Shown piece after piece: positions 42,176 through 50,757 of a stretch of DNA of 64,000 nt. Both the position numbers and the translations under genes were made by a program. The stretch is from WHSW01 sp963769945 (lineage in GTDB: Bacteria > Actinomycetota > Thermoleophilia > Solirubrobacterales > 70-9): the NCBI GenBank assembly GCA_963769945.1, contig CAVYOA010000014.1:496001-560000 (forward strand), in the 5' to 3' direction. The notes under the pieces are model-generated. The model was not told the origin of the DNA, did no database searches, and saw only the letters and a program-made list of their open reading frames with translations. Each line of letters begins with the position of its first letter. Within the stretch, counting starts at the first letter, position 1.

Positions 42176-43996
42176 CTACTTGGCGTAGAGCTCGTCGATC
42201 TCGTCCGCGTACTTCTCGTCTATCGGCTTGCGCTTGAGCTTCATCGTCGGCGTCAGCTCGTCGCCGCCTGGCGCCCAGTCGGTCGGCAGCACCTTGAACT
42301 TCTTGATCTGCTCGACGCGCGCCATCTTCGCGTTTGCCTCGTCGACGCCGGCCTGCACCGCCGCCAGCAGTTCCTCCTCGCCCGCGAGGTCCTCGATCGA
42401 TTTGCCCTCGTGACCGTTCTGCTTCGCCCACACGGGCGCGAAGTCGGGGTCGAGCACAATCAGGGCGACGTTGTAGGGGCGCTTGTCGCCGATCGCAACC
42501 GCCTGCCCGATCAGGGGGCTCGCCGACTTCAGGTGCGACTCGATGTTCGCCGGGGACATGTTCTTGCCGGCGGCGTTGATGATCAGCTCTTTCTTGCGAT
42601 CGACGATCTTCAGGTAGCCGTCCTCGTCGAGCTCGCCGATGTCACCGGTGGAGAGCCAGCCGTCCTCGTCGAGCGCCTCGGCCGTCTTCTCGGGCAGGTT
42701 GCGATAGCCGGGCATGATCAGGTCGCCGCGAACCAGCACCTCACCGTCGTCGGCGAGCTTGATTTCGACGCCCGGCAGGGGTGGACCAACAGTCCCGAGC
42801 TTGATCTTGTCCGGTGGATTGACGGTGGCAGCGCCACACGTCTCCGACATCCCCCAGAGCTCGCCGATCGGGATCCCGATCGCGTGAAAGAAGGCGAGCA
42901 CCTCGACCGGGGTCGGCGCCGCGCCGACGTTGACGGCGATTGCCTCGTCGAGGCCGAGCGCCGTGCGCAGATGCGAGAACATCGCTTCGTCGGCGGCGGC
43001 AACACCCGCGGCCAACTCTTCGGGCACCTCTTCCCCAGCCTGCTCCAGCTCCACCTTCCTCAGGGCCGCCTCGAGCCCAGCGCGCGCCTTCTCGCCTTCC
43101 TCGCCGGGGATCGCCGACATCTTTGCCTCAAGACCCGCCTTCAGCTTTTCCCAGATCCTCGGCACAGCGAAGAACCAGGTCGGGCGCACCTTCGGCAGCC
43201 ACTCGACGATCTGGCGTGGATCGGGGCATATCGTCACCGAGCAGCCCCGGATCACAGGCAGGTAGTAGTGCGCCCCGCGCTCGGCGATGTGGGCCGCCGG
43301 CAGCCACGAGATCACCTTAGCCCCGCGCTCGGGAAAGTGAATGATGTCCTCGACGCCGGCGGTCAGGGTCATCAGGTTGCGATGGGTGAGCTGCACGCCC
43401 TTCGGTGGGCCGGTCGTGCCCGAGGTGTAGATCAGCGTCAGCAGGTCGTCGGGTTCGACCGCATCGACCGAGTCGCTGACATCGAAGTCGGGGTCGATCT
43501 CCTCCAGCGACTCGAGCGTGTGGTCGCCTCCGGGCCCGTCGATCACGATCAAGCTCTCGATCTCAGGGAGGTCCTTGCGCGCTTCGTTGAAAACCTCGAG
43601 GAAGTCAGTTTCGACGATCGCGACCTTGGCGCCGGCGTCGGCAACGACGTGGCGGATCTGCTCCGGCGAGGACGTCTGATAAATCGAGAACGGCACACCG
43701 CCGAGCGCGACGACGGCAAGGTCGCACGGCATGAACTCGGGCCGGTTGTTGAGCATGAGCGCGACCGTGTCGCCCTTGGAGACGCCGAGGCTGGCGAGTC
43801 CGCCGGCGACGCGTCCCATCCGATCGGAGACCTCGCGCCAGCTGTAGATGCGCTCGTCGTCACCCTCGCCCCAGACGATCGCTGGATCGTCGGGAATACG
43901 GTCGACCGTTGCCTTGAACGCGAGTGCCAAGTTCTGCGCGTGCAGCCCCTTGCTGGGCCCCCCGCTCGCGTGACGCTCCGCCGTCGTCGCCTCCAT
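42176..43996 (-). CDS. Long-chain acyl-CoA synthetase (AMP-forming)
   Basis: A 606-residue ANL-superfamily ligase of the FadD15-like type. The P-loop is LLTLIYTSGTTGPPKGVQLT, followed by ISWLPAAHIAERGAHYY, the LWGMSETCGAATVNPP adenine motif, DGWLSTGDIGELDEDGYLKI and the hinge DRKKELIINAAGKNMSPANI. The C-terminal lysine region is TPTMKLKRKPIDEKY. It activates fatty acids for lipid synthesis or degradation. It lies among phospholipid and isoprenoid genes, 51 bases after rseP. Confidence 0.92.
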   Translation of the reverse strand: MEATTAERHASGGPSKGLHAQNLALAFKATVDRIPDDPAIVWGEGDDERIYSWREVSDRMGRVAGGLASLGVSKGDTVALMLNNRPEFMPCDLAVVALGGVPFSIYQTSSPEQIRHVVADAGAKVAIVETDFLEVFNEARKDLPEIESLIVIDGPGGDHTLESLEEIDPDFDVSDSVDAVEPDDLLTLIYTSGTTGPPKGVQLTHRNLMTLTAGVEDIIHFPERGAKVISWLPAAHIAERGAHYYLPVIRGCSVTICPDPRQIVEWLPKVRPTWFFAVPRIWEKLKAGLEAKMSAIPGEEGEKARAGLEAALRKVELEQAGEEVPEELAAGVAAADEAMFSHLRTALGLDEAIAVNVGAAPTPVEVLAFFHAIGIPIGELWGMSETCGAATVNPPDKIKLGTVGPPLPGVEIKLADDGEVLVRGDLIMPGYRNLPEKTAEALDEDGWLSTGDIGELDEDGYLKIVDRKKELIINAAGKNMSPANIESHLKSASPLIGQAVAIGDKRPYNVALIVLDPDFAPVWAKQNGHEGKSIEDLAGEEELLAAVQAGVDEANAKMARVEQIKKFKVLPTDWAPGGDELTPTMKLKRKPIDEKYADEIDELYAK

Positions 43997-44047
43997 CGCT
44001 CTCCTCCTCGCTCGAAACGAAACCGCCTCACGGAAAACTACCCCGGC

Positions 44048-45151
44048 TCAAGGCCCGACGTCGAACCCCTCGCCGGTCAACCGGCCGATGTCGTTGCTCA
44101 GGCCGATCACGAACAGGACCATGACCAGGGCGAAGCCGACGACCGAGGCGCGCTCCATCGTCTTGAAAGCGACCGGCCGGCCACGGACCTTCTCGACCAC
44201 GCTCCAGAAAATGTGGCCACCGTCGAGCGGCAAGAAGGGAAAGAGGTTGATCACCGCCAGCGAGAGGCTGATCAGAGCGAGCACGAACAGCGCCTGGCGC
44301 GTGTCGAACTCGATCGATTGGCGCGTGACCTCGTAGCTGCCGACGACGCCCGAAAGCTGCTTTCGTTGCTCGGCGTCGAAAATCCGCGCGACGATGGTGA
44401 GCGTTCGCGAGGTCACCTCCCACATCTGCGTCACCGCGAAGTCGGCGGAGTTCTGAATCGAATCGTCCGGGTCGACGTAGCCGCCACCGGCGAAGCTGAA
44501 GCCGAAGCGAAATCGCTCCGCCTCCGAGTCGTAGAACGGCTGCATCTGAAGCGTCACCTGCTCGCCATCCCTGACGACTGTCACCGGGACCGATTCGGTC
44601 GCCGTGCAGCCGTCTTCTTGCTCTCCCGGGCACTCCAAGCTGCCCAGCGCACCGGTGATTCGCTCCGATTGCTCTTGCTCGGTGCCTTCCCCTCGCGAAA
44701 CACCGTTGATCGCCTCGATCCGGTCACCGGGGCGAACCACGTCCTCAGCCGGTGAGTCCTTCTCGATCGCTTGGATCGTGAGCTTTGTCGGCTCATCGAT
44801 CGTGAAGCCGAGCGCGAAGAGGATCACGAACGCAATCAGCACGTTGACGAAGGGACCTGCCCCGATGACGACGATCCGTTTCCACACCGGCTGGTGGTAA
44901 TAGCCCCGTGCCGCGATCTCCGGCTCGAGCTCCTCGTCGGGATTCATACCGGTGATCTTCACGAAGCCCCCGAGCGGGATCACGCCAATCCCGTACTCGG
45001 TCTCGCCGCGCGTGAAGCTCCACAGCTTTGGCGGGAAGAAGAGAAAGAAGCGCTCGACGCGCATGCCGACGGCCTTGGCCGCGATCATGTGGCCGGCCTC
45101 GTGCAGGATGATCAGGGCGGCGAAGCCGGCGAAGGCAAGAATCCAGCTCAT
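44048..45151 (-). CDS. rseP: Site-2 intramembrane metalloprotease (RseP/YaeL family)
   Basis: A 367-residue membrane protease with four transmembrane segments. The zinc site HEAGH is at residues 17-21 in the first helix, and the third ligand is in NLFPFLPLDGGHIFW near residue 305. One PDZ domain (about 115-200, with RPGDRIEAINGVSRGEG) lies between. It contains an unusual Cys pair (SLECPGEQEDGCTATES). S2P enzymes cleave membrane-bound anti-sigma factors and other regulators. It overlaps dxr by 4 bases, the normal dxr-rseP order. Confidence 0.92.
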   Translation of the reverse strand: MSWILAFAGFAALIILHEAGHMIAAKAVGMRVERFFLFFPPKLWSFTRGETEYGIGVIPLGGFVKITGMNPDEELEPEIAARGYYHQPVWKRIVVIGAGPFVNVLIAFVILFALGFTIDEPTKLTIQAIEKDSPAEDVVRPGDRIEAINGVSRGEGTEQEQSERITGALGSLECPGEQEDGCTATESVPVTVVRDGEQVTLQMQPFYDSEAERFRFGFSFAGGGYVDPDDSIQNSADFAVTQMWEVTSRTLTIVARIFDAEQRKQLSGVVGSYEVTRQSIEFDTRQALFVLALISLSLAVINLFPFLPLDGGHIFWSVVEKVRGRPVAFKTMERASVVGFALVMVLFVIGLSNDIGRLTGEGFDVGP

Positions 45152-46299
45152 GCGGCTGTACCCGCCCGCGAGACCAGCTGCGAGGCCAGCTCACGAGCAC
45201 GCGCGTCGCATTCGAACAACTCCTCGAAGTGAGCGAACGGCTGCGGATCAGTCTGCTCGAGCACCCCAGCGATGACCTCGGCGATCGCCGTGAAGGCGAT
45301 TCTCCCTTCGATGAATGCTGCGACCGCGACCTCGTCGGCGGCATTGAGGACGCACGGCGCGTTGCCACCCGCGAGCCCAGCTTCTCGTGCCAGGCGCAGG
45401 CACCGAAACGTCTCGGTGTCGGGCTCCTCGAAGCTGAGCGTGCCGAGCTCGGCGAGCCGCACCGCCTCGGCGACCGGCGGGCGGTCGGGATGGCTCAGTG
45501 CGTAGGAGATCGGGACGCGCATGTCGGGCAGCCCGAGGTGCGCAAGATGAGCGCCGTCGGAGAGCTGGACCAAGGCGTGAACGATCGATTGTGGATGCAC
45601 GACGACATCGATCGAGGGATAGGGAAGGTTGAACAGGTGATGGGCCTCGATCACTTCGAAGCCCTTGTTCATCAGCGTCGCGGAATCGATCGTGATCCTG
45701 CCGCCCATCTCCCACGTCGGGTGCTCGAGCGCCTCGTCGACGGTCACGCCCGAAAGGTCGGTGCGCCCGCGAAAGGGGCCGCCGGATGCGGTGAGGACGA
45801 CGCGCTCGACGGTGCCAGGAGGATGGCGCTCGATCAGCTGGGCGAGTGCGGAATGCTCGGAATCGACGGGCAGGATCGCCGCCTCGGTCGCTTCGGCCAG
45901 GGTCGTGACGAGGTCGCCGCCGACGACGAGGCTCTCCTTGTTGGCAAGCGCAAGATCGATTCCGGCGCTGAGCGTGGCGATCGTCGGCCCGAGCCCCGCG
46001 GTGCCAACGATCGCGTTCAGCACGAGATCGGGCTGAGTCGCGTCGATCAGCTCACGGATGCCCTGCTCGCCCGAAAGGACGCGAACATCGTCGAGCTCGG
46101 CGGCGGCGCGGCGCGCACCGTCGCGATCGGCAAGCGCGACCGTGTGCGCCCCGGCGTCGCGCGCCTGAGCGCAGAGCCGCTCCCAGCCGCTGTCGGCGGC
46201 GAGACCGGCGACAGCGAGCTGATCGTTGCCCGCGATCACCTCGAGTGCCTGCTCGCCGATCGAGCCGGTGGACCCGAGCACAAGTACCCGCTTGACCAT
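45148..46299 (-). CDS. dxr: 1-deoxy-D-xylulose 5-phosphate reductoisomerase
   Basis: A 383-residue MEP pathway enzyme (DXP to MEP with NADPH and a divalent metal). The NADPH motif is VLVLGSTGSIGEQAL at the N-terminus. The LALANKESLVVGG and ILPVDSEHSALAQLIE segments hold metal and substrate residues, and ALEHPTWEMGGRITIDSATL follows with NKGFEVIEAHHLF. ATG 46299 (MVKRVLVLGS) is the natural start; the upstream in-frame extension is not family sequence. Its stop overlaps the rseP start. Confidence 0.94.
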   Translation of the reverse strand: MVKRVLVLGSTGSIGEQALEVIAGNDQLAVAGLAADSGWERLCAQARDAGAHTVALADRDGARRAAAELDDVRVLSGEQGIRELIDATQPDLVLNAIVGTAGLGPTIATLSAGIDLALANKESLVVGGDLVTTLAEATEAAILPVDSEHSALAQLIERHPPGTVERVVLTASGGPFRGRTDLSGVTVDEALEHPTWEMGGRITIDSATLMNKGFEVIEAHHLFNLPYPSIDVVVHPQSIVHALVQLSDGAHLAHLGLPDMRVPISYALSHPDRPPVAEAVRLAELGTLSFEEPDTETFRCLRLAREAGLAGGNAPCVLNAADEVAVAAFIEGRIAFTAIAEVIAGVLEQTDPQPFAHFEELFECDARARELASQLVSRAGTAA

Positions 46300-46367
46300 C
46301 AGGCGCAGGGTACTGACGGCTTTAAGCGCACTCTGAACCACCGCGATGGCGGCCATATGCTGCGCAG

Positions 46368-47150
46368 ATGACTGCGGTCGGCGCCCACGTCTCACGCGAA
46401 CAACCGCTCGACGCGGCGGCAGCGCTGGGCGCCGATTGCGTGCAGATCTTCCTCAGCGATCCCGGCTCCTACAAGAAGCCGCCGCCGCATCCCCAGGCTG
46501 AGGCACTGCGCCTGAGCGCGCTCCCCGTCTACGTGCACGCGCCGTACCTGATCAACGTCTGCTCGCCCAAGCCGAACGTCCGCTATGGCTCGCGCAAGAT
46601 CCTGCAGCAGACCTGTGACGCGGCGTCCGAGATTGGCGCCACGGCGGTGATCGTCCACGGCGGCCACGCGGAGGACGACCCAGCGCAGGGGCCGGGCCGC
46701 TGGCTGCGCTCGCTCGAGTTGCTGGAGACCGACGCCTGCGTGCTGATCGAGAACACCGCCGGCGGTGAGAACGCTGTCGCGCGGCGATTCGATGCTCTGG
46801 CAAGGCTGTGGGACGCGATCGGCGAGGCCGACACGGGCGTCGAGCTCGGCTTCTGCTTCGACACCTGTCACGCCCACGCCGCCGGTGAGGATCTCGAGGG
46901 CGCGATCGAACGCGTGCTGGCGATCACCGGTGCGATCGACCTGCTGCACGCCAACGACTCGCGCGACGCCGCCGGCACGGGCGCTGACCGCCACGAGCGA
47001 CTCGGCGAGGGCAAGATCGAATCAGCGGCACTGCGTCAGATGATCAGGGCGGGCGCGGAGGCCGGCGCAGACGTCGTCGTCGAGACGCCGGGGCCGCAGG
47101 ACGGCCTGCGCGCCGATCTCGAATTCGTGCGATCTGCGCTCTCCGCATGA
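46368..47150 (+). CDS. nfo: Deoxyribonuclease IV (AP endonuclease)
   Basis: A 260-residue TIM-barrel zinc endonuclease that cuts at abasic sites. Motifs include VGAHVSREQPLDAAAALGAD, VYVHAPYLINVCSPKPNVR, VIVHGGHAEDD, LIENTAGGENAV, GFCFDTCHAHAAG, DLLHANDSRDAAGTGADRHE and VVETPG. Together these provide the nine or so zinc ligands of Endo IV. It is the only plus-strand gene inside the long minus-strand cluster and lies between dxr and cdsA. It starts 68 bases from the dxr start. Confidence 0.93.
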   Translation: MTAVGAHVSREQPLDAAAALGADCVQIFLSDPGSYKKPPPHPQAEALRLSALPVYVHAPYLINVCSPKPNVRYGSRKILQQTCDAASEIGATAVIVHGGHAEDDPAQGPGRWLRSLELLETDACVLIENTAGGENAVARRFDALARLWDAIGEADTGVELGFCFDTCHAHAAGEDLEGAIERVLAITGAIDLLHANDSRDAAGTGADRHERLGEGKIESAALRQMIRAGAEAGADVVVETPGPQDGLRADLEFVRSALSA

Positions 47151-47169
47151 GTCGCGGGCGCCGGCTAGC

Positions 47170-48090
47170 TCAGTAGACGAGGGCCAGCGAGAGGTAATAG
47201 CCCGCGACGACTGTGAACATGACCGCGTCGAGGCGATCGAGTAGGCCGCCGTGGGGCCCGAACACCGTGCCCGAGTCCTTGACGTCGAGATCGCGCTTGA
47301 TCATCGATTCGAAGAGGTCACCCGCGGGCGCGAGCAGGGCGACGCAGAGGCCCATCACCAGGGCATCCAGACCGGGCAGCCAATCCTGGTAGAGGCCTGC
47401 GAACCAGAAGCCGGCGGTGCCGCCGACGAGGCCGAAGGCGAGGCCCTCCAGTGTCTTGTTCGGCGACAGCGCCGGCGCGAGACGGTGGCGACCGAACATG
47501 CGGCCGCCCGCGTAGGCGGCCGTGTCGGCGACGAAGGTGGCGACGAGAACGTCGACGAGCAGCGCTGCACCGTGGTCGGGCAGCTCGCGCAGCAAGACGG
47601 CATGTGCGAAGGGGACGGCGATCCAGAGCACGCCGAGCGCGGTCACCGCCATCGAAATCGTGATGCCGTCACGATCGGGCCTGGCGACGGCGGCGCCGAA
47701 CAGCAACAGCATCGTCGCCACGAGCGCGATCACGATCTGAAAATGGGTGCCGTAGAGCGCCGCGACGCACACACCCGCCGCTGCGGCGAAGGCGACGAGC
47801 TCGAACGGCCGAGCGCCGCGCGTCATGCGAAAAAGCTCATTCAGCCCGACGCAGGCAAAGCCGATCATCGCCGCCGCGAAGAGCTCGCCACCGACGATGG
47901 TGATCGTGATGATGATCGCGATCCAGGGCAGGGCCCAGGCGATTCGCGCGAGCGTCTCAGAGCGCTTTCGCCGGGGCGGGCGCTGGCGCCGCGACTCGCG
48001 TTCGGCCGCCAGGGGTGGCGGCGGTTCCGGGCGGTTTCGACGCTGATGGTCGAAGTCGAGCTCGGAGTCGAACGGTCGCGTACCCTCCAT
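47170..48090 (-). CDS. cdsA: Phosphatidate cytidylyltransferase
   Basis: A 306-residue membrane enzyme making CDP-diacylglycerol from phosphatidate and CTP. A basic, Pro-rich N-terminal tail of about 45 residues precedes about eight transmembrane helices. The family signature is present at the end: ESMIKRDLDVKDSGTVFGPH then GGLLDRLDAV. YAGGRMFGRHRLAPALSPNK is the other conserved segment. It starts 3 bases after uppS. The product feeds the PgsA-like enzyme in the same cluster. Confidence 0.92.
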   Translation of the reverse strand: MEGTRPFDSELDFDHQRRNRPEPPPPLAAERESRRQRPPRRKRSETLARIAWALPWIAIIITITIVGGELFAAAMIGFACVGLNELFRMTRGARPFELVAFAAAAGVCVAALYGTHFQIVIALVATMLLLFGAAVARPDRDGITISMAVTALGVLWIAVPFAHAVLLRELPDHGAALLVDVLVATFVADTAAYAGGRMFGRHRLAPALSPNKTLEGLAFGLVGGTAGFWFAGLYQDWLPGLDALVMGLCVALLAPAGDLFESMIKRDLDVKDSGTVFGPHGGLLDRLDAVMFTVVAGYYLSLALVY

Positions 48091-48093
48091 CGC

Positions 48094-48762
48094 CTATCGC
48101 CCTCCGTAGCGGCGCTGGCGCTGTTCGTAGGTGGCGAGCGCGGCCTCGAAGGCGGGCCGGTCGAAGTCGGGCCAGAGCTCGTCGCTGAAGACGAGCTCGG
48201 AGTACGCGCACTGCCACAGCAAGAAGTTGGAGACGCGCTGCTCGCCGCTGGTTCGAATCAGGAGATCTGGATCGTGCATGTCGGGCGCGTACAGGACAGA
48301 GCGAAAGTCCTCTTCGCTGTCACCGTTGAAGCTTCGCGCCGCATCGACGATCTCCGCCCGCCCGCCGTAGTTGAAGGCGACGAACAGCGTGATTCGCCGA
48401 TTTGCCGCGGTTACACCCTCGGCCCAGTCCATGCGCTCGGCGAGCTCGGGCGGAATTCCCTCGCGCTGGCCGATGAAGCGCATTCGAACGCCCTCGGCGT
48501 CGAGCTCGGGGGTTTCGCTGTCGATGCGGCGGCCGAACATCGCCATCAATCCGTCGACCTCGGCCTCAGGGCGTTGCCAATTCTCGGTCGAGAACGAGAA
48601 CACCGTGAGCTCCTCGATCCCTAGCTCGGCCGCGTCGCGGAGCCGAGCCTTGACCACGTCGGCACCGGCTTCATGGCCCGCCACCGCCGGCAATCCGCGC
48701 TCGGCCGCCCAGCGCCCGTTGCCGTCGGTGATGATCGCCACGTACCTAGCGCTCACGGTCAT
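48094..48762 (-). CDS. uppS: Isoprenyl (undecaprenyl) diphosphate synthase, cis type
   Basis: A 222-residue cis-prenyltransferase making the lipid carrier for cell-wall synthesis. The diphosphate site is VAIITDGNGRWAAERGLPAV (the usual MDGNGRWA appears as TDGNGRWA) with HEAGADVVK. Later motifs are LTVFSFSTENWQRP, FVAFNYGGRAEIVDA and DPDLLIRTSGEQRVSNFLLW ending with the WQCAYSELVF segment. ATG 48762 is the correct start; the in-frame extension before it reads into the frr region. It sits between frr and cdsA. Confidence 0.92.
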   Translation of the reverse strand: MTVSARYVAIITDGNGRWAAERGLPAVAGHEAGADVVKARLRDAAELGIEELTVFSFSTENWQRPEAEVDGLMAMFGRRIDSETPELDAEGVRMRFIGQREGIPPELAERMDWAEGVTAANRRITLFVAFNYGGRAEIVDAARSFNGDSEEDFRSVLYAPDMHDPDLLIRTSGEQRVSNFLLWQCAYSELVFSDELWPDFDRPAFEAALATYEQRQRRYGGR

Positions 48763-48793
48763 GAGAGCACGCCGGCCGGGCCCTGCGGCGCCA

Positions 48794-49360
48794 TCACACT
48801 TCGAGGATCTCTTCCTCTTTGGCCTTGAGCAGGCCGTCGATCTCGGTCGTGGCGTCGTCGGTGCGCTTCTGCAGGTCGGCTTCGGCGCGGCGCTCCTCAT
48901 CCTCACCGACGTCGCCTTCCTTCTTTAACTCGCGCAGGTCGTGCATGCACTCGCGACGGATGTTGCGCACCGCAACCTTGCCCTCCTCGCCGACGCCATG
49001 GACGACCTTGACCATGTCGCGCCGACGCTCCTCGTTGAGCTCAGGAATCTGGAGGCGAATGACGTTGCCGTCGTTGGACGGCGTCAGCCCCAGGTCGGAC
49101 TCCTGAATCGCCTTCTCGATCATCGGGATCGAGCTCTTGTCGAACGGGGTCAAGGTCAGCAGGCGGGCGTCGGTGGCAGCAACTTGCGCCAGCTGCTTGA
49201 TCGGCGTCTGCGCTCCGTAGTAATCGATCTCGAGCCGGTCGAGCAGATGCGGCGACGCGCGGCCGGTGCGCACGGTCGCAAGCTCGTGGCGACATGCCTC
49301 CACCGACTTGCTCATCCTCTCCTTCGCGTCTGCGATCAGCTCGTCTGTCAGCTCCGACAT
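48794..49360 (-). CDS. frr: Ribosome recycling factor
   Basis: A 188-residue RRF that splits post-termination ribosomes with EF-G. Typical segments are LATVRTGRASPHLLDRLEID, YYGAQTPIKQLAQV, TPFDKSSIPMIEKAI, SNDGNVIRLQIPELNEERRR and MVKVVHGVGEEGKVAVRNIR. The length is normal. It lies 34 bases after pyrH, the usual tsf-pyrH-frr order. Confidence 0.95.
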   Translation of the reverse strand: MSELTDELIADAKERMSKSVEACRHELATVRTGRASPHLLDRLEIDYYGAQTPIKQLAQVAATDARLLTLTPFDKSSIPMIEKAIQESDLGLTPSNDGNVIRLQIPELNEERRRDMVKVVHGVGEEGKVAVRNIRRECMHDLRELKKEGDVGEDEERRAEADLQKRTDDATTEIDGLLKAKEEEILEV

Positions 49361-49394
49361 CTCTCTCCAGCTCCTACGCCTGTTTGCAGCGGTT

Positions 49395-50121
49395 TCACGC
49401 GGCAGAACGGACGATCGTCCCGACCCTCTCGCCGCTGACGATCCTATCTATGTTGCGCTCATCGGCCATGTTGAAGACGTGGATCGGCAGGCCGTTGTCC
49501 ATGCACAGCGACAGCGCCGTCGAGTCCATTACGCGCAGGCCGCGCTCGATTGCCTCCATGTGGGTGATCTCCGGCAGCAAGTTGGCCTCCGCGACCTGGG
49601 AGGGGTCGGCGTCATAGACGCCCTCGACGCCGTGCTTTGCCATCAAGATCGCCTCCGCGTGAATCTCCAAGGCGCGCAGGGCCGCGGCTGTGTCGGTGGT
49701 GAAGAACGGGTTGCCGGTGCCGGCGGCGAAGATGACGACGCGGCCCTTCTCGAGATGGCGCATGGCGCGGCGGCGGATGTAGGGCTCGGCGACCTCCGTC
49801 ACCTCGATCGCCGACATCACTCTGCGTGTAGGTGCCGAGCCGCTCGAGCGCATCCTGGAGCGTGAGCGCGTTGAGCACGGTGGCCAGCATCCCCATGTAG
49901 TCGGCGGTGGCGCGATCCATGCCCTGTGCCGCGCCCTCGAGGCCGCGATAGATGTTGCCGGCGCCGACGACCATCGCGATCTCGACCTCGCGCTCTGAGA
50001 TGTCATGCACCTGCTCGGCGATCGTCGTCACTCGCTCGGGATCGGTCCCGTACTCGAGCGAGCCCATCAGGGCCTCGCCGGAGATCTTCAGCAGGATTCG
50101 TTTGAAGACGGGCTCAGCCAC
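49395..50121 (-). CDS. pyrH: Uridylate kinase, frameshifted
   Basis: UMP kinase of the amino-acid-kinase family. The first part shows FKRILLKISGEALMGSLEYG, MVVGAGNIYRGLEGAAQGMD and RATADYMGMLATVLNALTLQ. The frame shifts near 49818-49826. With one base less the text continues as MSAIEVTEVAEPYIRRRAMR, GRVVIFAAGTGNPFFTTDTA, AILMAKHGVEGVYDADP and DSTALSLCMDNGLPIHVFNM to the stop at 49395. The whole protein of about 241 residues is standard. pyrH is essential in most bacteria, so this is one of the clearest signs that the indels are not biological. Confidence 0.93.
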
Positions 50122-50151
50122 CGCCTTAAGACCCTACTCGCAGCCCGGAGC

Positions 50152-50757
50152 TCAGTCCTGGCCGACGGCAAAACGCGAGAAGCGCGAGATGACGACGTTC
50201 TCGCCTGTTTTTGCCGCCTGATCGGCGCGGATCTGCTCGATCGTCTTGCCGTCATAGCGGTCCCCGCGAACGTGCTCTTGGTCGAGCAGGACGATCTCCT
50301 GCTTCCACTTGGCGATCTGGCCATCGACAATTTTCTCGACAACATGCTCGGGCTTGCCCTCGCTCGACGCCTTCTCGAGGAAGATCTTGCGCTCGGCCTC
50401 GACGTCCGCCTCGGGCACGTCGTCGCCCGAGACGTAACGCGGTGCCGCGGCAGCGATATGAATCGCGATCTCGCGCGCGAACTCCTGGAACTCCTCGTTG
50501 CGAGCGACGAAATCGGTCTCGCACTGAACCTCGACCAGCACACCGACTTTGCCACCGGCGTGGATATAGGAGGAGACGATGCCTTCGCTGGTCGCGCGCC
50601 CCGAGCGCTTGGCGGCAGATGCCTGGCCCTTGACGCGCAGCAGCGCGACGGCCTTGTCCATGTCACCTTCAGCCTCTTCGAGCGCTGCTTTGCAATCCAT
50701 CATCGCTGCGCCCGTCTGCTCGCGCAGGGCCTTGACGTCTTGAGCGGTGACGGCCAT
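50152..50757 (-). CDS. tsf: Translation elongation factor Ts (short form)
   Basis: A 201-residue EF-Ts that recycles EF-Tu-GDP. The N-terminal UBA-like part is VKALREQTGAAMMDCKAALE with the TDF loop in VLVEVQCETDFVARNEEF. The core FLEKASSEGKPEHVVEKIVD and the GKTIEQIRADQAAKTGENVV segment follow. At about 200 residues it lacks the second core subdomain of longer bacterial EF-Ts, as in Thermus and several actinobacterial relatives. The start overlaps the rpsB stop by one base (TGATG). Confidence 0.94.
   Translation of the reverse strand: MAVTAQDVKALREQTGAAMMDCKAALEEAEGDMDKAVALLRVKGQASAAKRSGRATSEGIVSSYIHAGGKVGVLVEVQCETDFVARNEEFQEFAREIAIHIAAAAPRYVSGDDVPEADVEAERKIFLEKASSEGKPEHVVEKIVDGQIAKWKQEIVLLDQEHVRGDRYDGKTIEQIRADQAAKTGENVVISRFSRFAVGQD

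Noticed and set aside
42410..44755. A 781-codon open frame on the plus strand
   Set aside because: It lies opposite fadD and rseP, both complete and well conserved. Its product is Arg/Asp/Val-rich with no domain. It is a by-product of high GC content.
47251..48624. A 457-codon open frame on the plus strand
   Set aside because: It is antisense to cdsA and uppS, which are certain. No motif is present in the product.
2230..50121. Programmed ribosomal frameshifting as a common explanation of the split genes
   Set aside because: The sites share no slippery heptamer, downstream pseudoknot or stop codon in a fixed place. The direction is nearly always +1 by an extra base, as expected of sequence errors.
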